From Flavobacterium kingsejongi (GTDB taxonomy: Bacteria; Bacteroidota; Bacteroidia; Flavobacteriales; Flavobacteriaceae): a stretch of DNA of 64,000 bases. Of the stretch, positions 9,959 through 18,866 are shown piece after piece; the first letter of the stretch is position 1; each line of letters starts with the position of its first letter. The notes under the pieces are model-generated. The model was not told the origin of the DNA and made no database searches. It was given only the letters and a program-made list of their open reading frames with translations. Both the position numbers and the translations under genes were made by a program. The stretch covers positions 930,001-994,000 of the forward strand of contig NZ_CP020919.1 of NCBI RefSeq assembly GCF_003076475.1, in the 5' to 3' direction.

Positions 9959-10381
9959 TTAATTATTTTTAGATTCGAATGCCAGGGCATATATTTTAAT
10001 TTGTTTGATCATCGAAACCAGGCCATTCGCACGGGTTGGCGACAAATGGTCCTTTAATCCGATTTCCTCAATAAATCCCATATCTGCTTCCAGTATTTCT
10101 TTGGCTTTATGGTTCGAGAACGTACGGATTAGTATCGCAATTATACCTTTGGTGATGATCGCATCACTATCGGCTGTAAAAACAATCACGCCATCCTGTT
10201 CTTCTGCATGGAGCCATACCTTCGACTGGCAGCCTTTAATTGTATTTTCATCTTTCTTAAAGGCTTCGTCAATAAGCGGCAGGCTTTTGCCTAAGTCAAT
10301 GATATATTGAAAACGCTCGTCCCAGTCATCAAACATGGAAAATTCGTCTATGATCTCTTCTTGTATGGCTTTAATCGTCAT
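9959..10381 (-). CDS. sufE: Cysteine desulfurase sulfur acceptor SufE
   Basis: A 140-residue SufE. It takes persulfide sulfur from SufS onto its own conserved cysteine and stimulates the desulfurase. That cysteine lies in NTIKGCQSKVWL. The RANGLVSMI helix near the C-terminus is also typical. The ATG overlaps the stop of the upstream lipoprotein gene by one base (TAATG), so translation is probably coupled. Normal full length. Confidence 0.96.
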   Translation of the reverse strand: MTIKAIQEEIIDEFSMFDDWDERFQYIIDLGKSLPLIDEAFKKDENTIKGCQSKVWLHAEEQDGVIVFTADSDAIITKGIIAILIRTFSNHKAKEILEADMGFIEEIGLKDHLSPTRANGLVSMIKQIKIYALAFESKNN

Positions 10382-10818
10382 TATTTATTTAAATCTGAGG
10401 TCGCAATTATTTTTTCGACCAGTTTTTCAATTTCTTTAGGGGGGTGCCCGTGGTCAAATGTCGTCGATTTATAGATTTTATCTCTATAGATTACTGTAAT
10501 ATTTGCCATCATGGCACCGTCGTGGAAACGTTCTTTTGTAGGCGCTTTCAAGTCAGCTACAGTCTCCAGATTTATTTCACTCATGAGTTTCAGAATGGTA
10601 TTCCAGTCGTTGGTAGACAGTGTACGCTGTATCGGGTTTTTCATCTCCCGATCCTTGATCGTAATTACGGTATCACGTTTCGTAATTATTTTATTATACG
10701 TCCCACGGGTCAGCGCCTCATATTCTATCGAGATAGTGTCGCCTTCCTTTTTTAATCCGGTGCTACCGCATCCTTTCGCTAAAAATAATGTCAGTACTAA
10801 CAAGGTTATTGTTTTCAT
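10381..10818 (-). CDS. Small putative lipoprotein in the suf operon
   Basis: A 145-residue protein with an N-terminal hydrophobic segment and a possible lipobox (TLFLAKGCGS; the lysine at -2 is unusual). The remainder contains TRGTYNKIITKRDTVITIKD and a KSTTFDHGHPPKEIEKLV segment. It resembles small flavobacterial lipoproteins of unknown function found with SUF genes. It lies 46 bp after sufS and overlaps the sufE start by one base, so it is within the operon. I do not recognise a defined domain. A membrane lipoprotein in a cytosolic assembly operon is odd. Confidence 0.75.
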   Translation of the reverse strand: MKTITLLVLTLFLAKGCGSTGLKKEGDTISIEYEALTRGTYNKIITKRDTVITIKDREMKNPIQRTLSTNDWNTILKLMSEINLETVADLKAPTKERFHDGAMMANITVIYRDKIYKSTTFDHGHPPKEIEKLVEKIIATSDLNK

Positions 10819-10863
10819 AGTGCGTATACTTTAAAGTTCATTATTATTCCGGCGATTCCCGGT

Positions 10864-12087
10864 TTACACCAACATGGTTCGGGCTTTTTTAATCGCTGCC
10901 ACCATAAGGTCAATTTCTTCCTTAGTGTTGTAAAAAGCAAAAGAAGCCCTGATGGTACCGGGTATTTCAAAAAAGCTCATTATCGGTTGTGCGCAGTGAT
11001 GGCCTGTGCGTACTGCAATTCCCTGGCGGTCGATAATCGTACCGATATCATAGGGGTGGATCCCATCGATATTGAACGAAATTACAGCGGTTTTATTTCC
11101 ACTGTCCACATTGGGGCCATAAATCTTTAGCCCTTCAATTTCGAGTAAACGTTCTGTTCCATAAACCAACAACTCGTGTTCATAGGCTGCAATGTTCTCA
11201 AAACCAATAGCATTCAGATAATCGATGGAAGTTCCCAGCACAATACCACCTTCAATATTTGGCGTTCCCGCTTCAAATTTATGCGGAAGGCCTGCATAGG
11301 TTGTTTTCTCGAATGTCACTTCTTTGATCATTTCACCGCCACCCTGATACGGTGGCAGTTTTTCAAGCCATACTTCTTTTCCATATAAAACACCGGTCCC
11401 CGTAGGGCCACAGATTTTATGGCCGGAAAAGACATAAAAATCACAATCCAGTGCCTGCACATCTGGTCTCAGGTGTGGTGTTGCCTGTGCGCCATCAATT
11501 AAAACAGCAGCACCCACTTCATGGGCTTTTGCAATCATCCGTTGAATCGGGTTGATCGTTCCTAACGCATTGGAGATATGGTTTACAGCAACAATTTTCG
11601 TTTTTTCAGATAATAAGGCATCATAGGCGTCCTGAATCAGTTCCCCATTTTGATCCATTGGGATTACTTTCAGTACGGCACCTGTTTTTTCACATAACAT
11701 TTGCCACGGCACAATATTGGAATGGTGTTCCAATGCCGAAACCAATACTTCATCGCCCGATTTTAAAATAGCGCCAAATCCACTGGCCACAAGGTTGATT
11801 CCGTGTGTAGTTCCCGAAGTAAATAAAACTTCATGCGCTTTTTCCGCATTGATATGCGCCTGTATTTTTTTGCGCGACACTTCATAGGCATCCGTAGCAA
11901 TCTGGCTTAACGTATGTACGCCTCTGTGAATATTCGCATTTATTTCTTTATAATATCCTGAGATGGCGTCAATCACCACCGTTGGTTTTTGTGAGGTGGC
12001 AGCGTTATCAAAATAAACGAGCGGCTTGCCATTTACCTTCTGGGAAAGTATCGGAAAATCAGCTCTAATCTTCTCTATATCTAACAT
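10864..12087 (-). CDS. sufS: SufS group II cysteine desulfurase
   Basis: A 407-residue PLP-dependent desulfurase that removes sulfur from cysteine and passes it to SufE. The PLP lysine is in FYVFSGHKICGPTGTG. The catalytic cysteine lies in VRTGHHCAQPIM, a form typical of group II enzymes, and the first helix region YFDNAATSQKP is standard. The length is normal. It is now the first gene of its operon: sufD, its usual upstream neighbour, is about 39.7 kb away, and a separate promoter box lies at 12158-12165. Confidence 0.97.
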   Translation of the reverse strand: MLDIEKIRADFPILSQKVNGKPLVYFDNAATSQKPTVVIDAISGYYKEINANIHRGVHTLSQIATDAYEVSRKKIQAHINAEKAHEVLFTSGTTHGINLVASGFGAILKSGDEVLVSALEHHSNIVPWQMLCEKTGAVLKVIPMDQNGELIQDAYDALLSEKTKIVAVNHISNALGTINPIQRMIAKAHEVGAAVLIDGAQATPHLRPDVQALDCDFYVFSGHKICGPTGTGVLYGKEVWLEKLPPYQGGGEMIKEVTFEKTTYAGLPHKFEAGTPNIEGGIVLGTSIDYLNAIGFENIAAYEHELLVYGTERLLEIEGLKIYGPNVDSGNKTAVISFNIDGIHPYDIGTIIDRQGIAVRTGHHCAQPIMSFFEIPGTIRASFAFYNTKEEIDLMVAAIKKARTMLV

Positions 12088-12157
12088 ATTATGAATCCTT
12101 TTATTAAGTGTTGCCCCTTTAAATCTGGCAACGGGCTTTCGTAATTTAAAACCGTTA

Positions 12158-12165
12158 CAAATTTA
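12158..12165 (-). promoter_or_regulatory. Predicted -7 box of the sufS operon
   Basis: On the minus strand TAAATTTG matches TAnnTTTG exactly, 70 bp before the sufS ATG. A -33 box is not clear. The following bases lack the ATTTAGA-type box found at the sufA, hmuT and TonB-receptor promoters. The rest of 12088-12301 shows nothing I can name. Confidence 0.5.
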
Positions 12166-12308
12166 CTGTATGTTATTTAATTAAAAGAATAATATGGGAT
12201 TATTTAGAGAGATTTAATATTTGCTGCAGCCTTGGCGAATAATCGGCAAAGTATTTGTTAACCAAAAAATGCTATGATTTTGTGCTCATTTGTACCGTTA
12301 TTGGAAAA

Positions 12309-12400
12309 ACCGGTCAATTTGACCACCTAATTCCGGAGTAAATTGACCACCCGTTCCGGAGCAAACTGACCACCTAATTCCGGAGCAAATTGACCACCAA
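12309..12400 (+). repeat. Left-end transposase binding repeats of the IS21 element
   Basis: Four tandem copies of a roughly 23-bp motif built on TTGACCACC followed by an ATTCCGG-type segment. Multiple subterminal repeats of this kind are usual for IS21 ends. Confidence 0.85.
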
Positions 12401-12481
12401 GTTTTGTGGTGAATTAAGTATTAAAAACTATTGATTTTTTCATGTTGTTAGAACCATACATTCGTTAAAAATTTACGGATT

Positions 12482-14029
12482 ATGGCAAACAAAATAACAG
12501 ACATGAGTAAAATTAGAAAAGTAATTAAATTCTATTGTAATGGAAAGAGTAAGTTATTTATAAGTAGCTACTTATCCCTTTCAAGAAATACGGTAAAGAA
12601 ATATATTTCTTTATTTGAAGTTCTCGAATTAAGCTTTGAATTAATCGACCAAAAAACCGATGCAGAGCTGGAACTTTTATTCTCCCAGACTAGTGTAGAG
12701 GCCATTAGCCCGAGATTACAGACACTTTATGATTTTTTTCCTAAAATGGAACGTGAACTAAAAAAAGTTGGCGTTACCGTACAGCATATGTGGGAACAAT
12801 ATATTGCTGTAAATCCTGATGGTTATCGAACTTCACAATTTCATTATCATTACAATATATGGGGCAAACGAGTTAATCCGGTCATGCATATGAACCATAA
12901 GGCTGGTGATAAAATGTATGTTGATTATGCCGGAAAGACACTCTCAATTATTGATATAGATACTGGAGAAGTCAAAGAAGTACAATTTTTTGTAGCAATA
13001 TTGGGCGCTAGCCAATACACGTATGCTGAAGCTTCCATGAGCCAGCAAAAGGAAAACTTTGTTGACTCGGTAGAAAATGCCATGCGCTTTTTTGAAGGCA
13101 CTCCTGCCGCCATTGTTCCAGATAATTTAAAATCTGCCGTAATAAAAAGCAGTCGTTTTGAACCGACAATCAATGAAACCCTGGCTGATTTAGCAGAACA
13201 TTACGAAACCACAATTTTACCTGCCAGAGCTTACAGGCCCAGAGACAAGTCACTAGTTGAAGGAGCTGTTAAGATATTATATCGAAGGATTTATGTAACC
13301 ATAAAAGAAACTAAGTTCTTTTCTCTGGAAGAATTAAACCAGCAGATCTGGGATTTACTTGACTCTCACAATAACAGAAAACTGACAGGACGCCCTTATT
13401 CCCGCTTTGAATTATTTTTAGAAGACGAGAAAGAAAAACTGCGTCCACTCCCACAAGATCGTTTTGAAATTAAATACCAGTCTTTTGCAACAGTAATGCA
13501 AAACGGTCATGTTCAATTAAGCCAGGACAAAAACTATTACAGCGTTCCGTATCAATATGTAAAGAAGAAAGCCAAGCTGTTATATACCAAATCAACAGTA
13601 GAGATTTATTATAAATACAATCGAATAGCTGTACATCCAAGAAACTACAAACCTTATGTCTATACAACAACTCCTGAGCATTTAGCCAGTACACATCAAT
13701 TTGTAGCCCAATGGAGTGCTGCCCGCTTCATTGAATGGGCTAATAATATTGATGAGTCAGTAGGAGAATATATAATGCAGATAATCGAAAGCAGAAATCA
13801 TCCAGAACAGGCTTATAAAAGCTGTTTAGGAATACTGAATTTTGAAAAAAAGGTAGGCAGACAGCGATTAATAAATGCCTGCAGGCGGGCACTTGATTTT
13901 AAAATTTACAATTTTAAGACCATACAAAACATTTTAGAAAACAACTTGGATCATATTGATTTTGATCAAGAACCTGAGCAGGAACTTCCCGATCACAGTA
14001 ACATAAGAGGAAAACACTATTATAACTAA
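12482..14029 (+). CDS. istA: IS21 transposase IstA
   Basis: A 515-residue DDE transposase. The N-terminal helix-turn-helix region includes SLSRNTVKKYIS. The rve-type catalytic core follows, with acidic residues in KMYVDYAGKT, AIVPDNLKSAV and DKSLVEGAVKILYRR, which fit the D, D and E positions. A C-terminal Mu-like beta-barrel region follows (YYSVPYQYVKKKAKLLY). It is followed at 16 bp by istB, as in all IS21 elements, and appears intact. Confidence 0.95.
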   Translation: MANKITDMSKIRKVIKFYCNGKSKLFISSYLSLSRNTVKKYISLFEVLELSFELIDQKTDAELELLFSQTSVEAISPRLQTLYDFFPKMERELKKVGVTVQHMWEQYIAVNPDGYRTSQFHYHYNIWGKRVNPVMHMNHKAGDKMYVDYAGKTLSIIDIDTGEVKEVQFFVAILGASQYTYAEASMSQQKENFVDSVENAMRFFEGTPAAIVPDNLKSAVIKSSRFEPTINETLADLAEHYETTILPARAYRPRDKSLVEGAVKILYRRIYVTIKETKFFSLEELNQQIWDLLDSHNNRKLTGRPYSRFELFLEDEKEKLRPLPQDRFEIKYQSFATVMQNGHVQLSQDKNYYSVPYQYVKKKAKLLYTKSTVEIYYKYNRIAVHPRNYKPYVYTTTPEHLASTHQFVAQWSAARFIEWANNIDESVGEYIMQIIESRNHPEQAYKSCLGILNFEKKVGRQRLINACRRALDFKIYNFKTIQNILENNLDHIDFDQEPEQELPDHSNIRGKHYYN

Positions 14030-14045
14030 ATTAAATCTTGAAAAA

Positions 14046-14783
14046 ATGAATGAATCCACAGTAACCAAAATGAAACAAATGAAGCTTTATGGCATGTTTA
14101 ATGCTTTTAAAACAGCCATTGAAAGCGGGAAAACAGATCATTATACCCTTGACCAGTTTGTATCGATGATTATTGATGCAGAATGGGATGAAAGGTACAA
14201 TCGTCGTATTGAACGAAGTATCACTAATGCCAAATTCCATTACAAATCAAATATTGAAAGTATCAATTTTGATGTATCACGTAACCTGGACCGAAACATG
14301 GTACTGCGTCTGGCAGAATGCGAATTTATAGAGAAAAACGAAAACATTTTAATCACTGGAAGCACCGGTGTCGGTAAAAGTTATTTAGGTACTGCATTAG
14401 GTTATCAAGCCTGTATACAGGGTTTTAAGGTAAGTTATTTTAATACCTCAAAATTGTTCGCTAGACTAAAAATGGCTAAAGCAGATGGTACTTATCTACG
14501 GGAACTTACCAAAATACAAAGACAGGATGTTATAATACTTGATGATTTTGGACTCCAGGCACTTGACAGCCATAACCGAATTACTCTTTTAGAGATCATA
14601 GAGGACAGGCATAATAACGGCTCTATAATCGTGACATCACAAATACCAGTTCAAGGCTGGTATGATATAATTGGAGAAAAAACGATAGCCGATGCAATAT
14701 TAGACAGACTTATACACCAATCTCATAGGCTTGAATTACATGGAGAATCCATGAGAAAGAAAAGAGGAATAAACAAAGAGTGA
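14046..14783 (+). CDS. istB: IS21 helper ATPase IstB
   Basis: A 245-residue AAA+ ATPase of the DnaC/IstB type that directs IstA to target DNA. Walker A is ITGSTGVGKSYLGTALG and Walker B is DVIILDDFG. A sensor-type segment IIVTSQIPV and the C-terminal IHQSHRLELHGESMRK stretch are typical of IstB. Full length and undamaged. Confidence 0.95.
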   Translation: MNESTVTKMKQMKLYGMFNAFKTAIESGKTDHYTLDQFVSMIIDAEWDERYNRRIERSITNAKFHYKSNIESINFDVSRNLDRNMVLRLAECEFIEKNENILITGSTGVGKSYLGTALGYQACIQGFKVSYFNTSKLFARLKMAKADGTYLRELTKIQRQDVIILDDFGLQALDSHNRITLLEIIEDRHNNGSIIVTSQIPVQGWYDIIGEKTIADAILDRLIHQSHRLELHGESMRKKRGINKE

Positions 14784-14839
14784 TATTTTATTATATTTGA
14801 ATACTAATTAACAGATGAAAAAATATAGTTTTTAATCAA

Positions 14840-14943
14840 AACGGAGGTGCTCACTTTGCACCGGAATTAGGTGGTCATTTTGAACTGGAATCAGGTGCTC
14901 ACTTTAAAACGGAATGGGGTGATCAATATAACCGGAATTTGCA
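14840..14943 (-). repeat. Right-end transposase binding repeats of the IS21 element
   Basis: Four inverted copies of the same motif as at the left end (GGTGGTCA, GGTGCTCA and GGTGATCA variants separated by CCGGAAT-like spacers), ending in the TTTGCA terminus at 14943. Confidence 0.82.
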
Positions 14944-14990
14944 CCGTTATAACATTCCCCTCAAAAATACTATATCCCACACATTTTACA

Positions 14991-15024
14991 TTTGTGTAAC
15001 ATCTTGTTTTTTTTAGTAGTTTTG
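14991..15024 (+). promoter_or_regulatory. Predicted promoter of the araC-type gene pair
   Basis: TTTG (14991-14994), 22-bp spacer, TAGTTTTG (15017-15024): an exact Bacteroidota -33/-7 pair. It starts 48 bp outside the IS21 right end, so the insertion left this promoter intact. Confidence 0.65.
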
Positions 15025-15089
15025 TTATCCTCCCCGAATCTCATTTAAAAAAAACCTTTTTTAGTACATACTAATTAATACTTACTTAT

Positions 15090-16070
15090 ATGAAAAAGAT
15101 TGTCCACCATTATGGAGTCGAACTGGATTGGGCTGCGCATTTTGCCACACAACTTGATGGCACTGTAGACGGGAATTTCATCAGGATTCCCGAAACAATA
15201 CATACGGGCCACCGCTATATCCTCGAGTGCGATCCCGGAATTTCGGTGATGTATGTTGATGTGGTTTACCATAAGGAACTGCACTTGCGCCAGGAAAACA
15301 ACAATGATGATTTTGTGGGTTTGTATTACAATCTTACCGAAGGGGAAGCGGTATTGGTATCCGATACGGCGGCGAATCCTGTCGGGCGCTGGGATTATAA
15401 CCTGGCCATTGTCGACAGCTCGCTGAGTTCCGATTATATCGTAAAACCCGGAAGCCATACTTTTGCCCTCTGCATCTTTATTAAAAAGGAAGCGGTAAAG
15501 TACTATTTTAAGAAAAACCCTACCTTAAGTGAACATACCGATCGGTTGCTGGATCCCAAAACCAATACCGTCATAAAGTTTACGCGAATGAGCAATGACA
15601 GCCACAACCTGATCAGTGACCTGAGAAGCAAAACACCCGGTGGCCCTGCCTTTGACTTTTACCTTAGGGGAACTGTCATGGCACTTATTGCTGATTATAT
15701 CGAAAAAATGGATTTTAAGGACCTGGTCATCGAAACCCTGAATGAGGATGACCTGACCAGTATTATAAAATCCCAATCCTATCTGATTGATAACCTGGAC
15801 AGTGCTTTCCCGGGAATTGAATTTTTAGCACAACAGGCCAATATGTCGGAATCGAAATACAAAGGGCTGTTCAAGAAAATTACTGGAATCACGCCCAATG
15901 CTTTTTTCTTAAACAACAAGCTCATCAAGGCAAAAACCCTATTAGAGACCGGGGAATTATCTATTACGCAGATTTCTGACCTGCTGAGTTTTACCAATAA
16001 TTCATATTTTACCGTGAAATTTAAAGACTATTTCGGAATGTCCCCTAAGAAATTCATTAAACAGTTATAA
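15090..16070 (+). CDS. AraC-family transcriptional regulator (first of two)
   Basis: A 326-residue regulator. The C-terminal 100 residues hold two helix-turn-helix motifs of the AraC/XylS type (FLAQQANMSESKYKGLFKKI and ITQISDLLSFTNNSYFTVKFK), ending in the conserved FGMSPKKFIKQL. The N-terminal two-thirds is a strand-rich sensing region without a domain I can name. Its ATG lies 66 bp after the predicted promoter. The next gene, a paralogue, starts three bases after this stop, so the two form one transcription unit. The ligand and targets are unknown. Confidence 0.85.
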   Translation: MKKIVHHYGVELDWAAHFATQLDGTVDGNFIRIPETIHTGHRYILECDPGISVMYVDVVYHKELHLRQENNNDDFVGLYYNLTEGEAVLVSDTAANPVGRWDYNLAIVDSSLSSDYIVKPGSHTFALCIFIKKEAVKYYFKKNPTLSEHTDRLLDPKTNTVIKFTRMSNDSHNLISDLRSKTPGGPAFDFYLRGTVMALIADYIEKMDFKDLVIETLNEDDLTSIIKSQSYLIDNLDSAFPGIEFLAQQANMSESKYKGLFKKITGITPNAFFLNNKLIKAKTLLETGELSITQISDLLSFTNNSYFTVKFKDYFGMSPKKFIKQL

Positions 16071-16073
16071 TAT

Positions 16074-17030
16074 ATGATTGAAGTTCATCATGTCTATTCT
16101 CTTACCCCTGAATGGCAGGAGGGAATTATTAAACAGACCGGCGGAGAACTGATCGGACTCAAAAGAATGGTTTTCCCCCGGGAAATTGCGGATGGGGAAT
16201 GTTTTTTCACACAGGTTGTTCCCGGACTTTCGGTAGTATTGCTGGATCTAAATTTCAATCAGCCCATCCGGATCCGGCGACAGAGTTCGGACGAAAGCCT
16301 GTACATCATACATTATGATTTCAGCGACGAGATCAATTTGATCCACATCAACGGCAAGAAGCACAAAATCGGTTACAAAGCCAATCTTGGCCTTGGCGTG
16401 ATTGACAACAATATCGAGAACATTTTTGAACCCGCGGTAGGAGAGCGTATTTTTGCCCTTCGGCTCCTGGTTTCAAAAGAACTGCTGCGTCCGGCAATTA
16501 CATCCGGTATGCGCAATGCAACCTTATTTTTCCACGACCATATTGACAGCAGGAGTAAAATCATATTGCATGCCATTAAAAACAGGTCTCTTTCCGATCC
16601 TACTTTTGAAATACACCTCAAAAGCACTGCCCTCAAATTATTAGCCAAATTCATCGAGCGCTATACCAATCTTATGCCTTTGCTGCACCATGTCTCAGAG
16701 CCGGAAACCAAAGCACTGAACATGACCAAGGACTACTTGATGCACAACCTGTTTAGCGAATTCCCAGGATTGCCTTTTTTGGCAGAGAAAGCCGGAATGT
16801 CAATTTCCAAATACAAAGGGCTGTTTAAAAAAATGTATATCGATACCCCCAATAATTTTTTCATCCGTGAAAAAATGCTACTGGCACGCGTCATGCTGAA
16901 AAGCCAGAAGTACAAAAGCTTGACCGACGTCATCCATCAGCTCGGCTATAGTAAATTGAGTTATTTCTCTTCCAGTTATTACAAACATTTCAAAAGAAGG
17001 GCCATAGACGATTTCGAACGTTTGGAATAA
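16074..17030 (+). CDS. AraC-family transcriptional regulator (second of two)
   Basis: A 318-residue paralogue of the preceding regulator. It shares the same layout and the same YKGLFKKM-type recognition helix (MSISKYKGLFKKMYIDTPN), preceded by FPGLPFLAEKAGM. The second helix-turn-helix is more diverged (SLTDVIHQLGYSKLSYFSSS), and the typical FGxSPxxF ending is replaced by HFKRRAIDDFERLE. DNA binding may therefore differ. Translational coupling with the first gene and a similar length suggest an old tandem duplication and possibly a heterodimer. Function unknown. Confidence 0.82.
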   Translation: MIEVHHVYSLTPEWQEGIIKQTGGELIGLKRMVFPREIADGECFFTQVVPGLSVVLLDLNFNQPIRIRRQSSDESLYIIHYDFSDEINLIHINGKKHKIGYKANLGLGVIDNNIENIFEPAVGERIFALRLLVSKELLRPAITSGMRNATLFFHDHIDSRSKIILHAIKNRSLSDPTFEIHLKSTALKLLAKFIERYTNLMPLLHHVSEPETKALNMTKDYLMHNLFSEFPGLPFLAEKAGMSISKYKGLFKKMYIDTPNNFFIREKMLLARVMLKSQKYKSLTDVIHQLGYSKLSYFSSSYYKHFKRRAIDDFERLE

Positions 17031-17234
17031 AAACAGCCATTCCCAGCACAAATTAGCATCATTTTATCGCATTGACTATCAGGGTCTTTTCTGCCTAAAG
17101 CAGATGAGCCGATCACTCTTACACTATATTTTCCACCAAAATACCCGAAAAAATAACGGTTTTGTCTTATTCTACAATTAAAAAGACGTTTAGGGGTACT
17201 TTAAAAAAACTAAATGCCTCAATTTTGCAGTATC

Positions 17235-17750
17235 AATCAGCACATTAGAAATAATGACTGTATTGATCACTGTTTGTTGCTACTGTAAATCAGTAGTATA
17301 ATCAGTACAGCCCGATTGAGCACTTGGTGCTTTACAGCAAAACAGCTCAATCGATTCACCACGAGTAGTAGGTGCTGATGGTACTGGCAGCGCGACTTTA
17401 ATGATTAGGATTCAGGGGGAGCAAGCAATTGCAGAATTCAAAATTATGCGCTGCCGGACCTCAGTTACAACCATGCCACCCTTACCTTCTGGAAGGACAG
17501 GCAAAAATATAGTAGGCTGAAGGAACAACAGTGCGGTTACGTTATGATCCACGGGGAAGCAAGCAATTGCCGGATTTAATGTTACAAAAACTGCACCGTT
17601 GCCCCTCAGTGATATAGCATAGCGCTATACTACACCACATAGTAGACGGACGGACAGTACAGTAGGTTCCTATTTTCTGGGGAGACAAGCAATTGTCAAA
17701 TAGGCACCATGAATCACACACACGCTGTACTGTCAGCCATCAGTAACATC
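17235..17750 (+). ncRNA. Candidate large structured RNA with three repeated hairpin units
   Basis: This 0.5-kb stretch has no plausible ORF but many helices. Three units share one plan: an AGTAG-type lead, a long outer stem, an inner stem, a 5' bulge containing GGGGA, and a short stem capped by a GCAA (GNRA) loop. A CAGTNAYA-like tail follows. Outer stems are 17386-17393/17448-17455 (perfect), 17526-17538/17589-17601 (wobble pairs) and 17653-17662/17725-17734 (perfect). GCAA loops lie at 17425-17428, about 17565-17568 and 17689-17692. Inner stems differ in sequence but still pair (CCTATTT with AAATAGG in unit 3). Upstream hairpins lie at 17280-17296 and 17314-17352. The GNRA loop exists only on the plus strand. 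CAATTTTG at 17220-17227 is a 7/8 match to a -7 box. No known family is recognised. Confidence 0.5.
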
Positions 17751-17890
17751 TCTTCCTCTTTTAACAATCTCTTTCTTCCTTAAATGCTCCTTTGGAGCCA
17801 GTACTTCATACCATCAATTTTACATCTTCCCGTAAACGTTTTCGTTTGTCCATTGCTTCCAAAAAAAGGATCAAACGCAAAGCTTGGGGA

Positions 17891-18709
17891 TTACCCAAAA
17901 AGATTAGATAATCTAAATAAGAAGAAATCTACTTTACGCACTCCTCTAAATTGACTTCTAAATGCTTTTACTTTAGCATTAAAAGATTCTGCTGAAGCAT
18001 TTGTACTTCTATTGTCAAAATAGTTTAAGATTGACTGGTAATTAACCGTTATAGTATTTATAAGGATATTAAAATTTTTAAACCCTGACTCCTCTACATT
18101 CCTGTACCAATGTGCCAATTTTGTCATCGCAACGTGTTTATTGTTATGATTGTTGTAAATACCTCGTAGTTGTTGGGTTAAACTGTATGCCTTTTTAATA
18201 TCGGGATATAAGCCAAATAACAATTGGGCTCGTTCATTTTGTCTTTCGGTCCATTTATCGCGGGATTTATAAAGAACATATCTACTTCTGGCGAGCAACT
18301 GTTTTACAGAGTCTCCATTAGATAAAAGATCTGGGAGATAAGTTTTTTTTTCTTTTTCCGCTTGTAATATGAATCGATTCTCAGTATCCATCGCTTCCCA
18401 ACGATATTTTATTCTAATCTCCTGTAATGCTTCTAGAGCTAATTTTTGAACATGAAATCTATCGGTAACCTGTACCGCTTTTGGAAAACATTTTTTGGAA
18501 ATCAACTTCATGGAATTAGCCATGTCAAGTGTTATTTCTTGAACCCAACTTCTTTTTTTGTAATCAATTTTACAGATATGTTCAATGACCTGATCTGCCT
18601 TTGTCCCTGCAATAATAGCAACTAGGCAACCTTTTTTACCTTTAGCTTCCTTATTGGTTACAATAGTAAAAAGCTCACCCTGAGACAAGGCTACTTCATC
18701 AATTGACAA
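17891..18709 (-). CDS. ISL3/ISAon1-type transposase, catalytic part
   Basis: A DDE_Tnp_ISL3-type catalytic domain: SIDEVALSQGELFTIVTN with the first acidic residue, VQVTDRFHVQKLALEAL, and NASAESFNAKVKAFRSQFRG. The coordinates use a TTG at 18709. Conserved sequence in the same frame (CHTIGGFFGVNGKKLQRQYKK and onwards) continues upstream to about 18870 without any ATG. Full activity therefore probably needs fusion to, or coupling with, the 109-residue ORF upstream, which lies in another frame. It ends at FRLSNLFG, near the inverted repeat, so the 3' end is complete. Confidence 0.82.
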   Translation of the reverse strand: MSIDEVALSQGELFTIVTNKEAKGKKGCLVAIIAGTKADQVIEHICKIDYKKRSWVQEITLDMANSMKLISKKCFPKAVQVTDRFHVQKLALEALQEIRIKYRWEAMDTENRFILQAEKEKKTYLPDLLSNGDSVKQLLARSRYVLYKSRDKWTERQNERAQLLFGLYPDIKKAYSLTQQLRGIYNNHNNKHVAMTKLAHWYRNVEESGFKNFNILINTITVNYQSILNYFDNRSTNASAESFNAKVKAFRSQFRGVRKVDFFLFRLSNLFG

Positions 18710-18866
18710 GTGGGTACCTATATTTTCAGGATAAATAATCCACTCATGTGCATGTTCACGTTGAGCCCACGTACTAAAGGAGCTTAAATGTTTTTTGTAT
18801 TGTCTTTGTAACTTTTTCCCATTGACTCCAAAGAAACCTCCAATGGTATGACAGTCAATAGCAGTT

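Larger units (their letters stand above)
12302..14943 (+). mobile_element. Complete IS21-family element, 2642 bp
   Basis: The ends are TGGAAAAACCGGT at left and the inverse of TGCAAATTCCGGT at right (TG...CA termini). The element is flanked by the direct repeat CCGTTAT at 12295-12301 and 14944-14950, a 7-bp target duplication. It carries istA and istB. The intact ORFs and duplication suggest a recent insertion that could still be active. It lies between sufS and the first AraC-type gene. Confidence 0.93.

Noticed and set aside
17235..17750. Integron attC cassette array, because of three imperfect hairpins at about 130-bp steps
   Set aside because: No RYYYAAC/GTTRRRY core sites at the stem bases, no integrase, and no cassette ORFs between hairpins.
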